This document shows, one piece after another, positions 58,540 to 64,000 of a DNA stretch of 64,000 nucleotides. The notes beneath the pieces were generated by a model. That model had not been told where the DNA came from. It saw nothing but the letters and a program-made list of their open reading frames with translations, and searched no databases. This stretch comes from Variovorax gossypii (lineage in GTDB: Bacteria > Pseudomonadota > Gammaproteobacteria > Burkholderiales > Burkholderiaceae_C), in the NCBI RefSeq assembly GCF_003965815.1, contig NZ_RXOE01000005.1, positions 62,001-126,000 on the forward strand, written 5' to 3'. A program made the translations under genes and the position numbers. Every line of letters begins with the position of its first letter. Position 1 is the stretch's first letter.

Positions 58540-58983
58540 CTAGCGAGTCGTGATCTTCACGAACCGCGTCACCGGCTTGCCGTCCACCAGGATCGGTTTG
58601 TGGTGGTCGTCGGCCAGCAGGATGCCGATCACATGTTCACCCGTCGGTGACGGGCACGGGCCGAAGCGCGCCTTGATCAGCTCTCCACCGAAATCGCTGT
58701 TCATGCTGTTGTAGGGACGGCCTGGCAGGTTGCAGGTGTTGCCCTCAGGATCGATCTTCATGTGGATGTGGCCGCAGCGCTCGTCGCTGCCGCACTGCCC
58801 GGCCGCCAGCAACCTGTAGTTGCTCTGCACGACCACGCCGATGGCGCGCTCGGCATCACTGCCCAGTTGCACGGCGGCACCTTCAGGCGGCCAGACTATC
58901 TGCAATGTCGGCGCTGGCTCCTGGGCCGATGCCGCGCTTGCCCAGAGGGCCGCAGCGAACAGAAAAACAAGACGGATGCGCAT
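58540..58983 (-). CDS. Exported hypothetical protein (DUF6130-like)
   Basis: The 147-residue protein has a signal peptide (LVFLFAAALWASAASAQ) and a small beta-rich domain: TLQIVWPPEGAAVQLG, IGVVVQSNYRL, CGHIHMKIDPEGNTCNLPGRPYN and HVIGILLADDHHKPILVDGKPV. His and Cys residues in GHIHM and HH suggest metal binding. The DUF number is a guess. GGAG precedes ATG 58983. Confidence 0.7.
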   Translation of the reverse strand: MRIRLVFLFAAALWASAASAQEPAPTLQIVWPPEGAAVQLGSDAERAIGVVVQSNYRLLAAGQCGSDERCGHIHMKIDPEGNTCNLPGRPYNSMNSDFGGELIKARFGPCPSPTGEHVIGILLADDHHKPILVDGKPVTRFVKITTR

Positions 58984-59114
58984 GGAAACTCCAGTCGGAA
59001 CGATGGGTAAGGAAATCGGAATGCCACCGCATGTAATCGATGCATACATGGCGACGGGCGCAGTCTAGCGCAAAATGAGCGGCGATTACATTGAATGCGA
59101 CAAGCTCCATCTCC

Positions 59115-59780
59115 ATGGCACCCCGCTCCTCTTCTCCGCCCGCCCCAAGCCCCCGCGCGTACCACCACGGCAACCTGCGCGAAGCCTTGGTCGAAGCGGC
59201 CGTCGAGCTGATCGAGCATGGCGGCCTTGACAAGCTCAGCGTGCGCGAAGCGGCCAAGCGCGCCGGCGTGTCGCCGGGAGCGCCCTTTCGCCACTTCGCT
59301 ACTAAGACCGCGCTGCTGACCGCCGTGGCAGAGCAGGCCACGAAGCGGCTGCGCGCGCACGTGGAGGAAGCGATATCGGCCGTGGCCGACGCGCCACCGC
59401 TTGTGCGCTTCGGCGCCATCGGCCACGCGTACATCGAATGGGCGCGCACAAATCCGACGCACTTTCGCGTCATCAGCGAACGCTCGCTGATCGACTACGA
59501 CGGCTCGCCGAGCTTGCGCAGCGACAACGAAACGATCCGCGCGCAGATGCGTAAGTTGTTCGACGAAGCTTTTGCGCAGAAGAGCGGCAGCGCGGCAGGC
59601 ACGGATGCCGCGCACGCGCAGATCGCCGCGCGCGCCCTGGTCTACGGCCTTGCGCGTATGGCCGTGGACGGCCACTTTCCGGAATGGAGCCTGTCGCGCC
59701 AGTCCACCGCGAAGACGATGGCGGACACGTTGGATTTCTTCATGTCGCAGCTGGCAGGTGCCCCAGGCCTAGGACGCTGA
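59115..59780 (+). CDS. TetR-family transcriptional regulator
   Basis: The 221-residue protein has HTH at about 20-65 (YHHGNLREALVEAAVELIEHGGLDKLSVREAAKRAGVSPGAPFRHFATKTALLTAV) and a TetR C-terminal domain with ARTNPTHFRVISERSLIDYDG and ARALVYGLARMAVDGHFPEW, which resembles the WHG-domain type. ATG 59115 is used; TTG 59091 is an alternative. It is divergent from the exported protein at 58983, which may be its target. Confidence 0.9.
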   Translation: MAPRSSSPPAPSPRAYHHGNLREALVEAAVELIEHGGLDKLSVREAAKRAGVSPGAPFRHFATKTALLTAVAEQATKRLRAHVEEAISAVADAPPLVRFGAIGHAYIEWARTNPTHFRVISERSLIDYDGSPSLRSDNETIRAQMRKLFDEAFAQKSGSAAGTDAAHAQIAARALVYGLARMAVDGHFPEWSLSRQSTAKTMADTLDFFMSQLAGAPGLGR

Positions 59781-59922
59781 CCCAGCACTACATAAGAAAA
59801 AAGCCGGGTCGCGCACGCCAGCGGCAAAACGCTAGCGAACGACCGGGCCGCGGGGGCGTCGATGACTTCCTGGTCACGCATCGAGCCGCCCGGCTGTAAG
59901 TTCCGGTGTTGGCCGACAGCAG

Positions 59923-60453
59923 CTATGCCTTGCGGAACAGCAACGTGTCAGGGGCGTTTGGTTGGGTCAGTCGGTTCAGGATAAGCCCGCCACTTTTTGG
60001 AATCGACAAACGCCACCAGGCGCCGTTCGGTTCCGCATAGAACGTCACGTCGCCCTCATCCAGTGCTTGTCCAAGATACGGCGACGGAAATCTCGCGGGT
60101 ACTTCGTAGACGCCGAGCTTGCTCATGTGGCACCTGACCAACCATACAACCCGATAGTGCTCGCAGATATTGGACTCTTCGGGACTCGGTAGGGGATACG
60201 GCCCAGCCAGTTTTCTCCTGTGTTCGATTGCCCAGGGTGGGGGTTCACCCGACTCAATAAATGCATACAGCCCCCGCCATGACTCCGGTTCCGGCCAGGT
60301 CTCTCGGTAGCGCTGTCGCTCTTCCTCCTTCAGGGCCAGGAAGAAAACTCTCCATTGATCCCAGTACGCCTCACCCCAGCCCATGCGCCACCCGACGCTA
60401 CCCCATGGGATGTCAGGATGCTTGATCCACAGTGGTGACATTACGACTGTCAT
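59923..60453 (-). CDS. Hypothetical protein, immunity-like
   Basis: The 176-residue soluble protein is rich in Trp and begins with SPLWIKHPDIPWGSVGWRMGWGEAYWDQW, followed by a helical charged part (FFLALKEEERQRYRETWPEPESWRGLYAFIES). The C-terminal part is strand-rich (VTFYAEPNGAWWRLSIPKSGG). Proteins of this look often sit next to RHS toxins as orphan immunity genes. No function is proven. Confidence 0.6.
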   Translation of the reverse strand: MTVVMSPLWIKHPDIPWGSVGWRMGWGEAYWDQWRVFFLALKEEERQRYRETWPEPESWRGLYAFIESGEPPPWAIEHRRKLAGPYPLPSPEESNICEHYRVVWLVRCHMSKLGVYEVPARFPSPYLGQALDEGDVTFYAEPNGAWWRLSIPKSGGLILNRLTQPNAPDTLLFRKA

Positions 60454-60503
60454 GTTTCTGTGATTGGCGAGCCACCATGCTTGACCACCGCAGCGAAGTC
60501 GCG

Positions 60504-61133
60504 CTACTTTCCTCTATTGACACTCAGGACAGCCCATCTGCCGTCGCGGTGTATGTACATGAGGGATGACATTGGTCTTGCCATCGGCATGGCCTGTTCG
60601 CTTGATATCAACCGCTCCAAACGCGCCACCGCCGCAGAGTCGTCAGCCGAGGCAAACATGAGCATGCCCTCGGTTGGCATGGCGGCGACCACTCCATTTG
60701 TCAGCTTTCTTCCGACGTCCAACCAAATTTCGTCCCAGAGCAAATACACGGCGCTTTGACACTCCGGCGCATACGGAACGTCAATGGCCCAAAAGTTGCC
60801 CTCGAAGCTCGTGAACTTCGAAACGCATCTGGTCTTGAAGTTCTTCAATGCCAGTTGGCGGGCCATGTCATGGTTGAGGCTCAGGCGTTCCAAGTCAGCG
60901 TGGGTCGCCGCGACAGGCTGACCATCCCTGCCAACGAACGTCAGCGCGATCGACAGGTCTCCCAAGAAAGGGGCCACCACGATCTCTTGCTGCGGGCCCA
61001 GCCCCTTTGAATCGCGCTGCGCATTCTCGATATTCGACATGCGCGGAAACAGTTCATTTGCCGCACCTTCGGCGTGCGAAAGGCCGGCAGTGACAAGACC
61101 GACAAGGAAAAGGGTTGTGACGCGGGCTCTCAT
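60504..61133 (-). CDS. DUF1444-like exported protein
   Basis: The 209-residue protein has a signal peptide (VTTLFLVGLVTAGLSHA). The remainder resembles DUF1444: VVAPFLGDLSIALTF, LERLSLNHDMARQLALKNF, AVYLLWDEIWLDVGRKLTNGVVAAMPTEGMLMFASADD. ATG 61133 or 61142 are equally possible. It is upstream of and divergent from the RHS gene, 51 bases from the neighbouring immunity-like gene. Confidence 0.65.
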   Translation of the reverse strand: MRARVTTLFLVGLVTAGLSHAEGAANELFPRMSNIENAQRDSKGLGPQQEIVVAPFLGDLSIALTFVGRDGQPVAATHADLERLSLNHDMARQLALKNFKTRCVSKFTSFEGNFWAIDVPYAPECQSAVYLLWDEIWLDVGRKLTNGVVAAMPTEGMLMFASADDSAAVARLERLISSEQAMPMARPMSSLMYIHRDGRWAVLSVNRGK

Positions 61134-61672
61134 TGGATTCATGTACCTCCGGCAAATTGCTCAACGCCGCATCACTTCGACGCCACAGATGCCCGGAGTC
61201 AGGTGAATTTTCGTAGACGTCGCAACCGTGTGGTCCTGGCCGACGGAGGAAGTCTAGCTGCGTGCTGTCGAGCATTCACCCGATCAGGAGGCACGGCTTC
61301 TCGCTTGCTCTGAGAGTGCTCCTGCGCTGAGAAAAAAGCGACAGCGGCCGGCATCGAGGCGATTCCCCCCAAGCATTTCCCCCTGGCCTCTACCAGCACC
61401 GGACCGCTGTCGAGACGCAGTGTGCTCGACACCGCCGAACTCCACGTGAAGTCTGTGCGGGAGTTGCGTGAAGCGATACCTGCGGTCCTGCAGGATGCGA
61501 CGTCGGACCCGCTGACGAGCGCTCGCGGCCGTCAAAGTAATTCTTTCGATGAGCAATCACAGAAGCCAGAAAAGGCCATTGGTGGGCTTCGCAAAACATG
61601 TCGTTACGCTCGTTCCGGCATTGCCGCACGACGCAATGCATCCGAATTCAAGAGAACGAACGAGGGTCACAC
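61134..61672. other. Divergent intergenic region before RHS gene
   Basis: The 539 bases hold no supported gene. Between the DUF1444-like gene and the RHS gene they should contain both promoters. Confidence 0.45.
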
Positions 61673-64000
61673 ATGCATTCCGACGCAACCGCCGGGCATG
61701 GCCATTCGAGCCATCGCCTGATGAAGCGACTCGCCCTGCAAGGCGCCACCGCATTCACGCTGCTGGGCATCTCCGCCGGCGTCCATGCCGCCTGCTCCCT
61801 GAACTTCACCTCGCCGAGCAAGGGCGCGAAAGTCACCTCGCCCAACATCACGGTATACGGCACCGGCGGCGGCGATGCCACCACAGGGGACGCCGGCACC
61901 GTGACCGCCACCCTCAACGGATCGCCCTTCTTCAACTACTCGGGCTCGTTCACCGCGGTCGTGTCGTTCCTCGAGGGACGCGGTGTTCCCGTCACGCTGC
62001 GCCCCGGTCCCAACTACCTGGCGGTCTCGGGCAGCGTCGGCGGCTGCAGCGCGTCGGACTACATGACGGTCTACTACGACACGTCGGACGTCATCCCGCG
62101 CAAGAACAAGGGCGACGGCACCGAGCGCAACGGACCGCAGTCGTGCACCGGCAACCCCATCAACTTCGCGATGGGCAACAAGGTGCAGGAAGAAGAGGAC
62201 TTCCGCAGCGCCTCAGCGCACCATCCGCTGAAGTTCTCGCGCATCTTCAACAGCGCCGACGGCTACTGGCGCTACTCGTACGCGACCCGTCTGAGGATCA
62301 GCACCGCCGAAGTGGTGCTGCTGCATGCGAACGGTCGCGAATCACCCTTCGCGCGCAGCGGCTCCACCATCACCCGCGACGCGGACGAGCTCGGCACGCT
62401 CACGCAGACCGGCACCGGCTGGCTCTATGTCGATGTCGACAACACCCGCTATGAGTTCAACACCACCGGACGCCTGACCAAGCGGACGCATCCCGAGGGC
62501 TGGTCCCACAGCCTCTCCTACGGCACCAATGGCGCGGTGACGGTGACCGACGGGTTCGGCAACAGCATCGGCTACACGGAGGACGCCCACTTCCAGCCGC
62601 GCACGCTGACCACACCCAACTTCAGCATCGCCTACAACTACGACACAGCGAACCGGCTGACCTCCGTCACCAAGACGGCCGGGGCGAACGTGACGAGTCG
62701 CACGTACCACTACGAGAACACATCGAACCCCCGCTTCCTGACGGGCATCACCGATGAACTGGGCGTGCGCTTCGCCACCTACACCTACGACTCGCTGGGA
62801 CGCGCCACGAGCACCACGCACGCGGGCAATGCCGGACTCACGCAGGTGGCCTACAACGCCAACGGCACGACGACCGTGACCGATGCGGTGGGACGCGCCA
62901 CGACCTACCACTACACCGTGGTCAACGGCGTCAAGCGCATCTCGCAGATCCAGGGGGAACCTGCGCCCGGCTGCCCGGCCAGCAACTCCTCGTTCACCTA
63001 CGACGCGCGAGGCCTGCTGGCGAGCCAGACCAATGCGACAGGCAGCGTCACCAGCTTCACCTACAACACCCGCGGCCTGGAGGCCTCGCGCACCGAAGCG
63101 CTCGGCATGCCCGAGCAGAGGACCATCGCCACGACCTGGGACACGACGCTGCCGGTGCCCACGCTGGTCAGCCTGACGGGTCGGGACACCGCGTACACCT
63201 ACGACGCCGTCGGCAGGCAACTCACCGAAACAATCACCGACACCGGCGGCACGGCAGGTTCGGCACGCACGAGCCAGCGGACCTACACCACCGAAGGCCT
63301 CATCCACACCTACACCGAGCCCAACGGTGCCGTCACCACGTACGCCTACGACACCCGCGGCAATGTGCTGAGCACGACCAATGCAATGGGCCACGTCACA
63401 ACCTACGCCTACGACACCGCCAACCGTCTCGCGAGCCAGACCGACCCGAACGGGCTCGTCACCACCTTCACCTGGGATGCGTACGACCGGCTGCTCTCGC
63501 GCACTGTGGGCTCCGGCTTGGGGCAGACCACCACCCTCACCTACCACCCCACGGGGACCGTGGCGACGATCTCCCTGCCGACCGGCCTGGTGACCGCCTA
63601 CACCTACGACGCCGCGCAACGCCTCACGGGCTGGAGCAACAACCGCGGCGAGAGCGGCGCCTACACCCTCGATGCGGCCGGCAACCAGCTGACCGAACAG
63701 ACGCTCAATGCATCCGGCTCGGTCGCATGGACAGCCGCCCGCACCATCAACAAGCTCAACCGCATTGCCACGCAGACGCAAGGAAGCAGCCAGAACGAGA
63801 GCTTCGGCTACGACGCCAATGGCGATCGCATCGCCCAGGCCAATGGGCTGAACCAGACCACCAGCTGGGGCCTGGATGCGCTGGCGCGCGTCAAGACCGT
63901 CACCGATGCGGCCAGTGCCAACGCCGGCCTGGGCTACAACGCGCTGGATGCCATCACCCAGGCCAGCGACTTCAACGCGATCACCACCAGCTACAGCCGT
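61673..64000 (+). CDS. Secreted RHS-repeat protein (incomplete at window end)
   Basis: The frame is open for 776 codons to the last base. ATG 61673 has GAGGG about 6 bases upstream, followed by a His-rich n-region and a signal sequence (ALQGATAFTLLGISAGVHA). Residues ~45-140 form an Ig-like or adhesin-like domain (SPNITVYGTGGGDATTGDAG), then the RHS entry region with PINFAMGNKVQEEEDF (the DUF6531-type motif), HPLKFSRIFNS, and many RHS/YD repeats (YTYDSLGR, FTYNTRGLEAS, YAYDTANRLASQTDPNG, YTYDAAQRLTGWSNNRGE). The RHS shell normally encloses a C-terminal toxin, which would be encoded beyond the window. A Sec signal suggests export other than by a type VI spike. Confidence 0.92.
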   Translation, partial: MHSDATAGHGHSSHRLMKRLALQGATAFTLLGISAGVHAACSLNFTSPSKGAKVTSPNITVYGTGGGDATTGDAGTVTATLNGSPFFNYSGSFTAVVSFLEGRGVPVTLRPGPNYLAVSGSVGGCSASDYMTVYYDTSDVIPRKNKGDGTERNGPQSCTGNPINFAMGNKVQEEEDFRSASAHHPLKFSRIFNSADGYWRYSYATRLRISTAEVVLLHANGRESPFARSGSTITRDADELGTLTQTGTGWLYVDVDNTRYEFNTTGRLTKRTHPEGWSHSLSYGTNGAVTVTDGFGNSIGYTEDAHFQPRTLTTPNFSIAYNYDTANRLTSVTKTAGANVTSRTYHYENTSNPRFLTGITDELGVRFATYTYDSLGRATSTTHAGNAGLTQVAYNANGTTTVTDAVGRATTYHYTVVNGVKRISQIQGEPAPGCPASNSSFTYDARGLLASQTNATGSVTSFTYNTRGLEASRTEALGMPEQRTIATTWDTTLPVPTLVSLTGRDTAYTYDAVGRQLTETITDTGGTAGSARTSQRTYTTEGLIHTYTEPNGAVTTYAYDTRGNVLSTTNAMGHVTTYAYDTANRLASQTDPNGLVTTFTWDAYDRLLSRTVGSGLGQTTTLTYHPTGTVATISLPTGLVTAYTYDAAQRLTGWSNNRGESGAYTLDAAGNQLTEQTLNASGSVAWTAARTINKLNRIATQTQGSSQNESFGYDANGDRIAQANGLNQTTSWGLDALARVKTVTDAASANAGLGYNALDAITQASDFNAITTSYSR

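Overview
The window is high-GC DNA with tightly packed operons, many solute-binding receptors (TRAP, Bug/TctC type), many orphan regulators and several aromatic-catabolism genes. That content fits a soil- or plant-associated betaproteobacterium of the Comamonadaceae (Variovorax-like). This is inference from gene content; no 16S rRNA or other marker gene is present. No tRNA, rRNA or CRISPR array was seen.

1-15.6 kb: two operons converge on each other. On the right-pointing side a TRAP transporter (DctP-AroQ-DctQ-DctM) and an ELWxxDGT-repeat protein run from 3055 to 7819, with an IclR regulator and a second DctP receptor transcribed divergently (2903-1079). On the left-pointing side a ThuA lipoprotein, a PQQ dehydrogenase-cupredoxin lipoprotein, pqqABCDE and an S33 peptidase run from 15452 to 7800. 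Both operons start behind an almost identical composite operator built on TTTCCATNATGGAAA. They look like one IclR regulon in which a periplasmic quinoprotein oxidises a substrate that the TRAP system and a type II dehydroquinase then handle; quinate-like cyclic acids are the best guess.

16-24 kb: a loose set of small, poorly known genes (SH3 protein, FlgA-like fragment, zinc-ribbon protein, immunity-like proteins) and an orphan OmpR-type regulator without the phosphoacceptor aspartate.

24.1-29.2 kb: a left-pointing redox operon (DUF2147, quinone oxidoreductase, SDR, Old Yellow Enzyme, alpha/beta hydrolase) below a TetR gene; the same 19-bp operator lies in front of both.

29.3-40.8 kb: HEAT-repeat protein, Crp/Fnr regulator, a possible glycosyltransferase, an OmpA-like lipoprotein next to a large autotransporter, an NTF2-like protein, then decayed DNA: frameshifted antitoxin, octanucleotide repeat, receiver protein and truncated integrase.

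40.8-51.6 kb: an aromatic-type catabolic cluster (FAD monooxygenase, VOC dioxygenase, FAH hydrolase, dehydrogenases, cupin, FMN reductase, Bug receptor) around a GntR regulator. Every divergent promoter in it carries ATGCAT boxes in tandem, mostly exactly 18 bp apart; this is the clearest regulon in the window.

52.2-57.6 kb: esterase, coniferyl-alcohol-dehydrogenase-like SDR and aldehyde dehydrogenase, divergent from an XylR/NtrC-type activator, with a -24/-12 promoter in front of the aldehyde dehydrogenase. 58.5-64 kb: a TetR regulator, small secreted or immunity-like proteins and the start of a secreted RHS-repeat protein that runs off the end.
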